Shown: positions 22,429 to 30,224 of the stretch, piece by piece
Numbering within the stretch: position 1 is the first letter of the stretch
Layout of the letters: each line of letters starts with the position of its first letter
Origin: JABCYV01 sp963696025
GTDB lineage: Bacteria > Acidobacteriota > Terriglobia > Terriglobales > Acidobacteriaceae
Length of the DNA stretch: 64,000 nucleotides
Reading direction: 5' to 3'
Assembly (NCBI GenBank): GCA_963696025.1
Contig: CAVOII010000010.1
Span: 558,001 to 622,000, forward strand
Made by a program: the position numbers and the translations under genes
The notes under the pieces: generated by a model
The model's database searches: none
What the model saw: only the letters and a program-made list of their open reading frames with translations
What the model was told of the DNA's origin: nothing

Positions 22429-24894
22429 ATGAAAAGCATTCATAGAGTTGCTGTCCTCGGCGCCGGAACCATGGGCGCTCGCATCGCCGCGCACTTTGCC
22501 AACGCCGGCATTCCCAGCCATCTGCTGGACATCGTTCCACCCGATGCCGATGCCATCAACCGCAACAAATTCGCCGCTGCGGGTCTCGAGGCCGCCAAAA
22601 AATCCAAGCCCGCCGCTTTCATGGAGCCTTCGCTCGCACGCCTGGTCACAATCGGAAACTTCGACGATGACCTAACGCGTCTTACCGAGGTGGACTGGAT
22701 CATCGAGGCTGTAGTCGAGGACCTCGATATCAAACGGGCGCTGCTAAAGAAGGTGGAAGCCGTTCGCAAGCCGGGCACCATCATCACCACGAATACCAGC
22801 GGGCTTCCCGTAGGCAAGATCGCTGAAGGATTTTCCGACGATTTCCGCCGTTCCTGGTTTGGTACGCACTTCTTTAATCCGCCGCGCTACATGCGCCTGC
22901 TGGAGTTGATTCCGACGCCGGAAGCTGACCGCGCCGCGATCGACGCCGTTAGCCATTTCTGCGACGTCCATCTGGGCAAGGGAATTGTTCACGCCAAGGA
23001 CACGCCTAACTTCATCGCCAATCGGATCGGTACGTTTTCCGTTCTCAACGTCATGCAACTCATGCAGGAAATGGACCTTTCCATCGAAGAAGTAGACGCG
23101 CTCACCGGTCAAGCCGTTGGCTGGCCGAGGTCTGCAACCTTCCGCACCATTGATCTCGTTGGTCTCGATGTTCTCGGCCATGTCGTCAGCAACATGACTG
23201 GGGAACGTGTGGGGCGGGCACCCTCGCCCGCTGTTCCTGATGAACGCAGCGACCTCAAACTTCCCGATTTTTTTCGTCAAATGCTCGATCGCAAATGGCT
23301 GGGTGATAAAACCAAAGGTGGCTTCTACAAGAAAAATGTGGGGCGGGCGCCCTCGCCCGCCGAAAGCGCAAAAGACGAACGCTTCGTTCTCGATTGGAAA
23401 ACGCTCGAATACCGTCCTCTTCAGAAAACCAAATTTCCGTCCATCGACATGGCGAAGAACGTCGAGGAAACCGCTGTGCGTCTGCGCATGCTGTTGGGCC
23501 TCGATGGCGGCCAACCCCAGAAAGGCGACAAGGCAGGCGCATTTCTATGGTCAGCTCTTTCGGATCTTTGGGCCTACTCCGCCAACCGTATTCCTGAGAT
23601 TTCCGATTCCATCGTCGAGATCGATCGTGCCATGCGGCTTGGATTCAACTGGGAACTTGGCCCTTTCGAGCTCTGGGACGCTGCCGGCGTGGAAGCCACC
23701 GTCGCCCGCATGAAAAAAGAAGCTCATCCAATCGCAGGGAACGTGGAACAGTTGCTCGCCGCCGGAAAAAAGTCGTGGTACCTGGATGATCCCAAGACTG
23801 CCTCCGGCCGCGTCTACTGGGACCTGAGAACCGCGAACTACGAACCGGTCAAAGTACCCAACGGTGTGTGGTCGGTGGAAGTTGCGAAAAAGTCTAAGGG
23901 CGTGATCAAAAAGAATTCCGGCGCGTCGCTCGTAGACCTCGGTGACGGTGTTGCCTGCATCGAGTTCCACTCTAAGATGAATTCCATTGGAGGGGATATC
24001 GTCCAGCTTATCCTGCAAACCCTCAAACCGGGAGGGCTGGGCGACAACTTCGACGCCTTCGTGATCACCAATGATGCAGCCAACTTCTCCGTCGGCGCTA
24101 ACGTGATGCTGCTGCTCATGTCCATCCAGGAAGAAGAGTGGGATGACGTCGATCTTGCCATCCGCCAATTCCAGGGCATGACCCAGGCCATCAAGTTCTC
24201 TCCCAAGCCCGTGGTGGTAGCGCCCTTCGGTATGACTCTCGGTGGAGGCTGCGAGATTTCTCTGCACTCCGCCGTTTGCCAGCCTCACGCTGAACTTTAT
24301 ATGGGACTGGTCGAAGTTGGCGTTGGGCTTCTGCCTGGCGGAGGCGGCTGCAAGGAGATGCTGCTGCGGGCTGTTGATAGCGCGGCGGCAATCCGTCCGG
24401 GTGGGCGCGGCGAATCGGTCGAGCTGATGGAGGCCATGAAGAGAGCTTTTGAGATTGTCGCCACTGCGAAAGTTTCAACCTCTGCCCAGGAAGCTCGTGG
24501 CCTCGGTTTCTTAAGCAATTCCGACAGCATCACCATGAACCGCGAGCGTGTTCTATCGGAAGCCAAGGCCCGCGCGTTCGAACTTGTGCGCGCCGGACAC
24601 GAGCCCCCACAGTCCCGCACCGACATCCCCGCCCCTGGTGAGAATGTCCTGGCCGCTCTCAAGATGGGCGTCCATCTTATGCGTCAGGCCGATTACATCA
24701 CGGATCACGAAGTGAAAATTGCCACCAAAGTTGCAGAAGTCCTCTGCGGCGGAAATGTAACCTCAGGCACGCCGGTGAGCGAGCAGTACATTTTGGACTT
24801 GGAACGCGAGGCGTTTAAGTCGTTGTGTGGCGAGCGCAAGACGCAAGAGCGAATTCAGTACACGCTGAAGACGGGGAAGACATTGCGGAACTAA
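22429..24894 (+). CDS. Multifunctional 3-hydroxyacyl-CoA dehydrogenase / enoyl-CoA hydratase (FadN-like)
   Basis: This 821-residue fatty-acid beta-oxidation enzyme begins with an NAD-binding fold ('HRVAVLGAGTMGARIAAHFA') and the dehydrogenase signature 'THFFNPPRYMRLLELIPTP', with the dehydrogenase C-terminal domain to about residue 430. A crotonase-fold enoyl-CoA hydratase domain follows (about 500-750; 'NFSVGANVMLLLMSIQEEEW', 'FGMTLGGGCEISLHSAVCQP'). The dehydrogenase-first order matches FadN rather than FadB/FadJ. It carries two in-frame insertions of a palindromic repeat, each coding 'VGRAPSPA', at about residues 261-268 and 304-311. These flank the 'MLDRKWLGDKTKGGFYKK' helix and probably lengthen surface loops. 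Thiolase and acyl-CoA dehydrogenase genes follow after an interrupting tRNA/toxin-antitoxin segment. Confidence 0.93.
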   Translation: MKSIHRVAVLGAGTMGARIAAHFANAGIPSHLLDIVPPDADAINRNKFAAAGLEAAKKSKPAAFMEPSLARLVTIGNFDDDLTRLTEVDWIIEAVVEDLDIKRALLKKVEAVRKPGTIITTNTSGLPVGKIAEGFSDDFRRSWFGTHFFNPPRYMRLLELIPTPEADRAAIDAVSHFCDVHLGKGIVHAKDTPNFIANRIGTFSVLNVMQLMQEMDLSIEEVDALTGQAVGWPRSATFRTIDLVGLDVLGHVVSNMTGERVGRAPSPAVPDERSDLKLPDFFRQMLDRKWLGDKTKGGFYKKNVGRAPSPAESAKDERFVLDWKTLEYRPLQKTKFPSIDMAKNVEETAVRLRMLLGLDGGQPQKGDKAGAFLWSALSDLWAYSANRIPEISDSIVEIDRAMRLGFNWELGPFELWDAAGVEATVARMKKEAHPIAGNVEQLLAAGKKSWYLDDPKTASGRVYWDLRTANYEPVKVPNGVWSVEVAKKSKGVIKKNSGASLVDLGDGVACIEFHSKMNSIGGDIVQLILQTLKPGGLGDNFDAFVITNDAANFSVGANVMLLLMSIQEEEWDDVDLAIRQFQGMTQAIKFSPKPVVVAPFGMTLGGGCEISLHSAVCQPHAELYMGLVEVGVGLLPGGGGCKEMLLRAVDSAAAIRPGGRGESVELMEAMKRAFEIVATAKVSTSAQEARGLGFLSNSDSITMNRERVLSEAKARAFELVRAGHEPPQSRTDIPAPGENVLAALKMGVHLMRQADYITDHEVKIATKVAEVLCGGNVTSGTPVSEQYILDLEREAFKSLCGERKTQERIQYTLKTGKTLRN
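23209..23231 (+). repeat. GC-rich palindromic repeat inserted in frame (copy A)
   Basis: GTGGGGCGGGCA followed by CCCTCGCCCGC, coding VGRAPSPA inside the hydroxyacyl-CoA dehydrogenase gene. It differs from copy B at one base. Confidence 0.85.
23338..23360 (+). repeat. GC-rich palindromic repeat inserted in frame (copy B)
   Basis: GTGGGGCGGGCG followed by CCCTCGCCCGC, again coding VGRAPSPA, 107 bp after copy A. The core GGGCG...CGCCC can pair with itself. Confidence 0.85.
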
Positions 24895-24982
24895 GGACTT
24901 GCCAGTCCCAAATTGGAAGCTCAACTCCCTTGATGTGACGAGCAAACTTGTTGACTCGTGGCGGCCTCATTAGGCTGGGTTG

Positions 24983-25054
24983 GGGCCCGTGGTGTAATGG
25001 GAGCACATCAGCCTGTCCAGCTGGAGGGTGCGGGTTCGAGTCCCGCCGGGTCCG
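24983..25054 (+). tRNA. tRNA-Asp (anticodon GTC)
   Basis: A complete 72-nt cloverleaf. Acceptor GGGCCCG pairs with CGGGTCC (one G-U). D-stem is GTGT/GCAC with a 7-nt loop. The anticodon stem TCAGC/GCTGG encloses CTGTCCA (anticodon GTC, 25015-25017). The variable loop is 5 nt and the T-arm is GCGGG-TTCGAGT-CCCGC. Discriminator is G as in Asp tRNAs; CCA is not encoded. Position 37 is C, where a purine is normal. Confidence 0.88.
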
Positions 25055-25178
25055 CAGGCTCCCTGTGTTGGTAGGGAAGCTGGCGGGGAGCCTCTGGACA
25101 GGCAGGCTCCTCAAGTAATATTGACTTTCCGAGTGGCAGCTACTCATAATTGCTTTGCTAGCTGGACAGGTTGAGGCG

Positions 25179-25207
25179 CCGGGCCGATAACGGCCCGGTT
25201 TGCTTTT
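25179..25207 (+). terminator. Rho-independent terminator downstream of tRNA-Asp
   Basis: A perfect 8-bp stem CCGGGCCG-ATAA-CGGCCCGG (25179-25198) is followed by TTTGCTTTT. It is 125 bp after the tRNA and before the toxin-antitoxin genes. Confidence 0.85.
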
Positions 25208-25260
25208 GGTGCAGATGTTATCGAGTCATTTGGCCATATCGTGAAGCTGGCAGGTATGAA

Positions 25261-25311
25261 ATGAAGTATCTCGTTGTTTACGAAAAGTCGCCTACCAGTT
25301 GGGCGAGAGCG
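25261..25311 (+). pseudogene. Remnant of a HicB-type antitoxin gene
   Basis: An ATG at 25261 begins 'MKYLVVYEKSPTSWA', which matches the usual first strand of HicB antitoxins ('MKYLVVIEKxxTGxxA'). Similarity then stops, and the frame runs through the VapB operator and ends out of register inside vapB. Only about 15 residues survive. The identification rests on a short but distinctive match. Confidence 0.5.
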
Positions 25312-25335
25312 GAGGCATCCTTAGATTATTGTCTG

Positions 25336-25356
25336 GTATATATTTTTGATATATAC
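25336..25356. promoter_or_regulatory. Candidate VapB operator (perfect inverted repeat)
   Basis: GTATATAT (25336-25343) and ATATATAC (25349-25356) form a perfect 8-bp dyad with a 5-nt spacer, ending 19 bp before the vapB start codon. VapBC complexes typically repress their own promoter by binding such AT-rich dyads through the AbrB domain. Confidence 0.75.
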
Positions 25357-25375
25357 TATTGGACAGGAGTCGAAG

Positions 25376-25618
25376 GTGCCGAAAACCGACATTGCCAAGC
25401 TCTTCCAGAATGGCCGCAGCCAGGCAGTACGGCTGCCCCGAGAGTTCCGTTTTGAGGGAGACCGCGTGCGCATCCGGCGGGTCGATAAAGGAGTGCTGCT
25501 CGAGCCGCTCATTCCTGATACCACCCGATGGTTTGAAGAGCTGGACCGGTTTAGCTCCGAGCCGTTTATGCCCAGCAGACGCGGCCAGCCCATCACGCCC
25601 AAACGAAAAATCTTCTAG
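25376..25618 (+). CDS. vapB: VapB-type antitoxin (SpoVT/AbrB domain)
   Basis: The protein has 80 residues from a GTG at 25376, with AGGAG about 7 bases upstream. The N-terminal swapped-hairpin DNA-binding domain reads 'AKLFQNGRSQAVRLPREFRF', a classic VapB/AbrB start. The C-terminal half ('TTRWFEELDRFSSEPFMPSR') is the flexible toxin-binding tail. It should neutralise VapC and, with it, bind the dyad just upstream. Its stop codon overlaps the vapC start by one base (TAGTG). Confidence 0.92.
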   Translation: MPKTDIAKLFQNGRSQAVRLPREFRFEGDRVRIRRVDKGVLLEPLIPDTTRWFEELDRFSSEPFMPSRRGQPITPKRKIF

Positions 25619-26031
25619 TGGATTACCTGCTGGATACGAACGCTTGCATCGCCCTGATCAATGGAAGTCCGGTGTCAGTCCGCAAGCGGCTTCAGAAAGC
25701 CGCCACGGCGGGCGTGCAAGTATTTGTCTCGTCGGTGGCGCTTTTCGAATTGTGGTACGGCGTCGCCAAGAGTTCACGCCAGGAGTTCAACACTAAACGC
25801 GTGGAAACCTTCATGGCGGGTCCAATTCTCTTGCTTCCCTTCGACAAGGAGGATGCTCGAATCGCAGGTTCGGTTCGAGCGGCGCTCGAAACCTCCGGCA
25901 AACCTATCGGAGCGTATGATGTCCTGATTGCCGGACAGGCACTCAAGCGCCCACTGACACTGGTGACGGCAAACGTATCCGAGTTCTCGCGAGTGAAGGG
26001 CTTGGTTTGGCAAGACTGGGCGAAAGCATGA
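25618..26031 (+). CDS. vapC: VapC-type PIN-domain ribonuclease toxin
   Basis: The protein has 137 residues and is a single PIN domain. Acidic metal-binding residues are in place: Asp6 ('YLLDTNACIALI'), Glu44 ('ALFELWYGVA') and Asp101 ('GAYDVLIAGQAL'). The final motif 'TANVSEFSRVKGL' has the usual TNNxxEF layout. VapC toxins cut specific tRNAs or rRNA when freed from VapB. The GTG start overlaps vapB. The pair sits between beta-oxidation genes and 560 bp downstream of tRNA-Asp, a typical acquired cassette position. Confidence 0.94.
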   Translation: MDYLLDTNACIALINGSPVSVRKRLQKAATAGVQVFVSSVALFELWYGVAKSSRQEFNTKRVETFMAGPILLLPFDKEDARIAGSVRAALETSGKPIGAYDVLIAGQALKRPLTLVTANVSEFSRVKGLVWQDWAKA

Positions 26032-26154
26032 TCGAAAGCGCCTTTCTCAGCCCTGAAGCCGGCTCGGAATGACAAACATCTAATGCATTGGTGACCGAAA
26101 CCTAACACGGTTCGGCTAAGTGGTAATCGCCGATTGCTAATGGCTGGAGTTCCC

Positions 26155-27333
26155 ATGCGTGAAGTAATTATTGCATCCTCCGTCCGTACCCCTGTTGGGC
26201 GCGCCTCGAAAGGCACGCTCCGGAACACGCGCCCCGATGAATTGGCCGCGGTCGCGATTGAGGGCGCGCTCGAACGCGTGCCCGCGGTCGATCCGAAACA
26301 GATCGAAGACGTCATCCTGGGCTGCGCCACGCCCGAGGCTGAGCAAGGCATGAACGTGGCTCGCATCGCGGCGCTCAGGGCGGGGCTGCCGGTGGAGGTT
26401 TCAGCGCTCACCATCAATCGCTTCTGCTCTTCCGGCCTGCAGGCGATTGCCATGGCGGCCGAGCGGATCATGAGCGGCGGCGCGGAGATCATCGTGGCCG
26501 GCGGCACCGAATCCATGTCCATGATTCCGATGGGCGGGCACAAAATTTCGCCCAATCCCTGGCTAGTGGATCATTATCCCGACGCCTACCTCACCATGGG
26601 CCTCACCGCCGAACGCGTCGCCGAGCGCTTCGGCATCACGCGCCAGGCCGCGGACGAGTTCTCTCTGCGCAGCCATCAGAAGGCGCTGGCGGCGATTCAG
26701 GCTGGGAAATTCGCGGATGAAACTGTGCCCGTGCCGGTGAGCTTTACCACGCCCAATGGCTCAAAGCCAAAACGCCAGGAAATTATCTTCAAAATAGACG
26801 AAGGCCCGCGCGCAGATACTTCGCTCGAAGCCCTGCTCTCCCTCAAGCCCGCCTTCCACGCCAAGGGCACCGTGACTGCAGGAAACTCGTCACAAACTTC
26901 CGATGGCGCCGCTGCGGCCGTGGTCATGTCCGCTGATCGCGCCAACGCCCTCGGCATTAAGCCGCTGGTGCGCTATGTTTCTTTCGCGACTGCCGGGTAC
27001 AAGCCCGAAGAAATGGGTATTGGCCCCGTGTTCGCGATCCCCAAAGCGCTGAAGTTAGCTGGACTCAAGCTGTCCGACATCGATGTGATCGAGCTGAACG
27101 AAGCCTTCGCGGCGCAGTCGCTGGCGGTAATGCAAGAAGCCGGCCTTGATCCCGAGAAAGTCAATCCTAACGGCGGTGCCATAGCCCTCGGTCATCCGTT
27201 GGGATGTACTGGAGCGAAGCTGACTGCGACGATCATCCGCGAGATGAAGCGTCGCAATGCACGGTACGGCTTGGTGACGATGTGTGTAGGCGGTGGCATG
27301 GGAGCAGCAGGGATCTTCGAGAATCTTTCGTAA
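26155..27333 (+). CDS. fadA: Acetyl-CoA acyltransferase (thiolase)
   Basis: The protein has 392 residues. It catalyses the last step of beta-oxidation, cleaving 3-ketoacyl-CoA to acetyl-CoA and a shortened acyl-CoA. The active-site Cys91 lies in 'TINRFCSSGLQAIAMA', the catalytic His in 'GGAIALGHPLGCTGAK' and the second Cys in 'VTMCVGGGMGAAGIFE'. 'NEAFAAQSLAVMQEAGL' is also diagnostic. The ATG at 26155 is preferred (GGAG eight bases upstream) over 26134 and 26140. It acts with the multifunctional enzyme upstream and the acyl-CoA dehydrogenase downstream. Confidence 0.95.
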   Translation: MREVIIASSVRTPVGRASKGTLRNTRPDELAAVAIEGALERVPAVDPKQIEDVILGCATPEAEQGMNVARIAALRAGLPVEVSALTINRFCSSGLQAIAMAAERIMSGGAEIIVAGGTESMSMIPMGGHKISPNPWLVDHYPDAYLTMGLTAERVAERFGITRQAADEFSLRSHQKALAAIQAGKFADETVPVPVSFTTPNGSKPKRQEIIFKIDEGPRADTSLEALLSLKPAFHAKGTVTAGNSSQTSDGAAAAVVMSADRANALGIKPLVRYVSFATAGYKPEEMGIGPVFAIPKALKLAGLKLSDIDVIELNEAFAAQSLAVMQEAGLDPEKVNPNGGAIALGHPLGCTGAKLTATIIREMKRRNARYGLVTMCVGGGMGAAGIFENLS

Positions 27334-27387
27334 CTGCAGATGATACCGCCATTGCCGCAAGTCGGCACGAAAGGCCAATACCTCAAT

Positions 27388-27480
27388 TAACCATAGAGAC
27401 ATAGAGGCACTGAGATTTCGTCGCCCTCTAGCTGTAGAATTAGGGCGTTCTCTCTGGCCTCTGTGGTGAATTCTCTTTTG
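27388..27480. repeat. Dispersed 'ACCA(C/T)AGAGACA...CTCTGTGGT' intergenic repeat
   Basis: AACCATAGAGACATAGAGG near 27389 and GGCCTCTGTGGTGAATTC near 27458 are imperfect inverted arms. Related sequences lie at 33544-33574 and 37506-37616. It lies in the thiolase/acyl-CoA dehydrogenase gap. Confidence 0.5.
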
Positions 27481-27491
27481 AGGAATAATTC

Positions 27492-29291
27492 ATGGCTACG
27501 CTGTCATTAGTTCCGAGCACCAAAATCTCCGGCGGCAGCTTTCTTCTCGAAGATTGTAAGCCTGACGAAGTCTTTACCCCTGAAGACTTCACCGAGCAGC
27601 ATCAACTCATCGGCCAGACAGCGGAAGGGTTTGCTATCAAGGAAATCCTTCCCAACGTCGAGAAGATGGAGCACAAAGACTTCTCCATCACTCGCAATCT
27701 GTTAAAGAAAGCCGGCGAACTCGGCCTGAGCTCGGCGGAGATTCCCGAAGCTTACGGCGGCCTCGAAATGGACAAAGTCACCGCTGCCGTGATCGCGGAC
27801 CACATTGCCAAGTACGCGGGCTTTGCCACGACTTGGGGCGGACACACCGGCATCGGCACGCTGCCCATCGTTTATTTCGGTACCGAAGAACAGAAGAAGA
27901 AATATCTGCCGCGGCTGGCAACGGGAGAGATTGTCGGTGCCTATGCGCTCTCGGAGGCTTCTTCCGGCTCGGACGCCCTGAACTGTCGTGCCCGCGCTGT
28001 CCTTTCGCCTGATGGCAGGCATTACATCCTCAACGGCGAAAAGATGTGGATCACCAACGCCGGCTTCGCTGACCTGTACACCGTGTTTGCCAAAGTTGAC
28101 GGCGAAAAGTTCACCGCGTTTCTTGTCGAGAGGACTCTTCCAGGATTTTCCGTCGGCGCGGAAGAGCACAAAATGGGGATTCGCGGATCTTCCACTTGCC
28201 CAATTATTCTGAATGACTGCAAAGTCCCGATCGAAAACGTGCTCGGCGAAATCGGTAAAGGGCACGTCATCGCCTTCAACATCCTGAATGTCGGGCGCTT
28301 TAAGCTGGGCGCCATGTGCGTGGGCGGCGCGCGTCTCTCACTGGAAAACGCCATCGGCTACGCCAAACAACGCAAGGCTTTCGGAAAAGTTATCGCTGAT
28401 TTCGGTCTGGTGCGCGAAAAGCTGGCCAATATGGCCGTCGGTGTCTACACCGGTGAAGCTCTGGTCTATCGTACTGTGGGCATGATGGACGTTGCGCTGG
28501 CAGAAGTCGACAAGGCCGGGGCCGACGCTGCGAAAGAAACTCGTAAAGCCATCGAGGAATACGCCGTCGAGTGCTCGATCATCAAGGTGTGGGGCTCGGA
28601 GATGGTCGACTACGTTGTCGACGAAACCGTGCAGATTTACGGTGGCTACGGCTTTGTCGAGGAGTATCCCGCCGAGCGCGCCTACCGCGATGCTCGCATC
28701 AACCGCATCTTCGAAGGCACCAACGAAATCAACCGCCTGATTATTACCGGCTTTTTGCTTAAACGAGCAATGTCTGGGCAGTTGCCGCTCATGCCTGCCA
28801 TCAAGAAGCTGATGGATGAAGTTCTCGCCGGACCTGCGCGAGGCGAAGACTTCGATGGGCCGCTCGCCGAAGAACGCAAGCTAATGGCGCAAGCCAAGAA
28901 GCTTGCCCTCTTTGTTTCTGGGTCGGCCACCCAGAAATACATGCAGGCGATTCAGGACCAGCAGGAAATCATGGGCGCAATCGCCGACATGACAATTGAG
29001 ATCTACGCCATGGAGTCAGCCGTTCTGCGCGCACAAAAGATCGCGGAGAGTAAAGGCGAGTCAGCGGCTGCTCTGCCAATTGCCATGACCCGCGTCTATC
29101 TCTCGCAAGCCACAGAGAAGATCGAAGCTGCGGCAAAGAAGGTGATCGCAGCCGTCGCTGAGGGCGACATGTTGCGGACGCAGCTCGCTATTTTCCGCCG
29201 TCTAGCTAAACATGAGCCCTTCAATACGATTGAGTTGCGCCAGCAGATCGCTCAGAAACTGATTGAACGAGGAAAGTACACGCTAGGCTAG
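27492..29291 (+). CDS. Acyl-CoA dehydrogenase (long form, VLCAD-like)
   Basis: The protein has 599 residues. It performs the first FAD-dependent step of beta-oxidation. The N-terminal and beta domains ('GAYALSEASSGSDALNCRAR', 'YILNGEKMWITNAGFADLYT') and the C-terminal helical domain ('QIYGGYGFVEEYPAERAYRD', 'ARINRIFEGTNEINRLII', carrying the catalytic Glu of FEGTN) are intact. About 180 extra C-terminal residues beyond the usual 380-400 resemble the extension of very-long-chain acyl-CoA dehydrogenases. GAGGA precedes the ATG. It closes the beta-oxidation cluster. Confidence 0.95.
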   Translation: MATLSLVPSTKISGGSFLLEDCKPDEVFTPEDFTEQHQLIGQTAEGFAIKEILPNVEKMEHKDFSITRNLLKKAGELGLSSAEIPEAYGGLEMDKVTAAVIADHIAKYAGFATTWGGHTGIGTLPIVYFGTEEQKKKYLPRLATGEIVGAYALSEASSGSDALNCRARAVLSPDGRHYILNGEKMWITNAGFADLYTVFAKVDGEKFTAFLVERTLPGFSVGAEEHKMGIRGSSTCPIILNDCKVPIENVLGEIGKGHVIAFNILNVGRFKLGAMCVGGARLSLENAIGYAKQRKAFGKVIADFGLVREKLANMAVGVYTGEALVYRTVGMMDVALAEVDKAGADAAKETRKAIEEYAVECSIIKVWGSEMVDYVVDETVQIYGGYGFVEEYPAERAYRDARINRIFEGTNEINRLIITGFLLKRAMSGQLPLMPAIKKLMDEVLAGPARGEDFDGPLAEERKLMAQAKKLALFVSGSATQKYMQAIQDQQEIMGAIADMTIEIYAMESAVLRAQKIAESKGESAAALPIAMTRVYLSQATEKIEAAAKKVIAAVAEGDMLRTQLAIFRRLAKHEPFNTIELRQQIAQKLIERGKYTLG

Positions 29292-29554
29292 AGGTTGTGT
29301 CCCCTCTCTTTCTTCAACTCTTCCATCACGCTCTGAATCAATTCTTTCGCGTCCGTCAGGCTCTTCATTATCATCTGGATGTCCATCACCGGCTTGCCCG
29401 GCCAGCGCTGGCTCTGGCAGTAGACACCGTGTTGGCCTACCAGCCCCATGGCATCGGTGATGATGTCCATGGTGACAGCAAGACGCCCGCGGGGCATACC
29501 CATCATGGTCTCGTAGTGTTCCAGTTCCTCTTGCTTCTCGTTGAATACCGGCAT
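29288..29554 (-). CDS. Small conserved-looking protein of unknown function
   Basis: The frame encodes 88 residues, Met- and Glu-rich and helical ('EKQEELEHYETMMGMPRGRL', 'MIMKSLTDAKELIQSVMEEL'), with one 'YCQSQRWPG' segment. It fills the gap after the acyl-CoA dehydrogenase gene and overlaps its end by four bases in convergent orientation. Amino-acid composition looks like a real protein, and competing frames do not. No family recognised. Confidence 0.5.
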   Translation of the reverse strand: MPVFNEKQEELEHYETMMGMPRGRLAVTMDIITDAMGLVGQHGVYCQSQRWPGKPVMDIQMIMKSLTDAKELIQSVMEELKKERGHNL

Positions 29555-29664
29555 GAAGCGATTGTACCGTCCGCCATGCCTGGGGCATAATTGCCGTGGC
29601 CTGCTGTCCGGCTCTTGATTTTTACGTCCAAGCAGTTAGCTACGTGCTGCCAAAGGAGAGATTC

Positions 29665-30201
29665 ATGAAGAAATGCTTTGCACTGGTCGCTCTATCGCTG
29701 CTCACATTCACGCTTTTTGCTGCTGCCCAGCAGGACAAGAGTAAGAGGCCCAGCCCGCCTGCCACGGCCAGTTGCAAGTTCGCCGACGGTAAGACTATTC
29801 AAACCAACTACTCCAGCCCGCGCGCGAAGGGACGCAAAATCTTCGGCGGAGTCGTGCCGTACGGTGAAGTATGGCGAACCGGCGCAAACGAATCGACCAC
29901 ATTTGTCACCACTGCTAACCTGAGCGTTGGCGGCCAGGATGTCCCCGCCGGCAGCTATACGATTTTCACGGTTCCCGGGACCGACAAGTGGACGCTTGTG
30001 ATCAGCAAGAAGACCGGCGAGTGGGGCACGGACTATCCAGGTGCTTCCAACGACCTGGCGCGTGTCGACATGAATGTCTCGAAAACACCGTCTCCAGTGG
30101 AGAATTTCACCATCGCATACGACCAGAAGGCCGACTCCTCTGTTCTCCGAATCAGCTGGGAAAACACGCAGGCTTCGATCGAGATCAAAGAGAAAATGTA
30201 G
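29665..30201 (+). CDS. Exported DUF2911 protein
   Basis: The protein has 178 residues: a signal peptide ('KKCFALVALSLLTFTLFAAA') followed by a DUF2911 domain. Signatures are 'IQTNYSSPRAKGRKIFGGVV', 'YGEVWRTGANESTTFVTTAN', 'VPAGSYTIFTVPGTDKWTLV' and 'ARVDMNVSKT'. The family is frequent in Bacteroidota and Acidobacteriota, and its function is unknown. AAAGGAGAG precedes the ATG at 29665; the frame extends upstream but without a ribosome site. Confidence 0.92.
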   Translation: MKKCFALVALSLLTFTLFAAAQQDKSKRPSPPATASCKFADGKTIQTNYSSPRAKGRKIFGGVVPYGEVWRTGANESTTFVTTANLSVGGQDVPAGSYTIFTVPGTDKWTLVISKKTGEWGTDYPGASNDLARVDMNVSKTPSPVENFTIAYDQKADSSVLRISWENTQASIEIKEKM

Positions 30202-30224
30202 GCACAGCGAGCAAGCGGTTAAAA

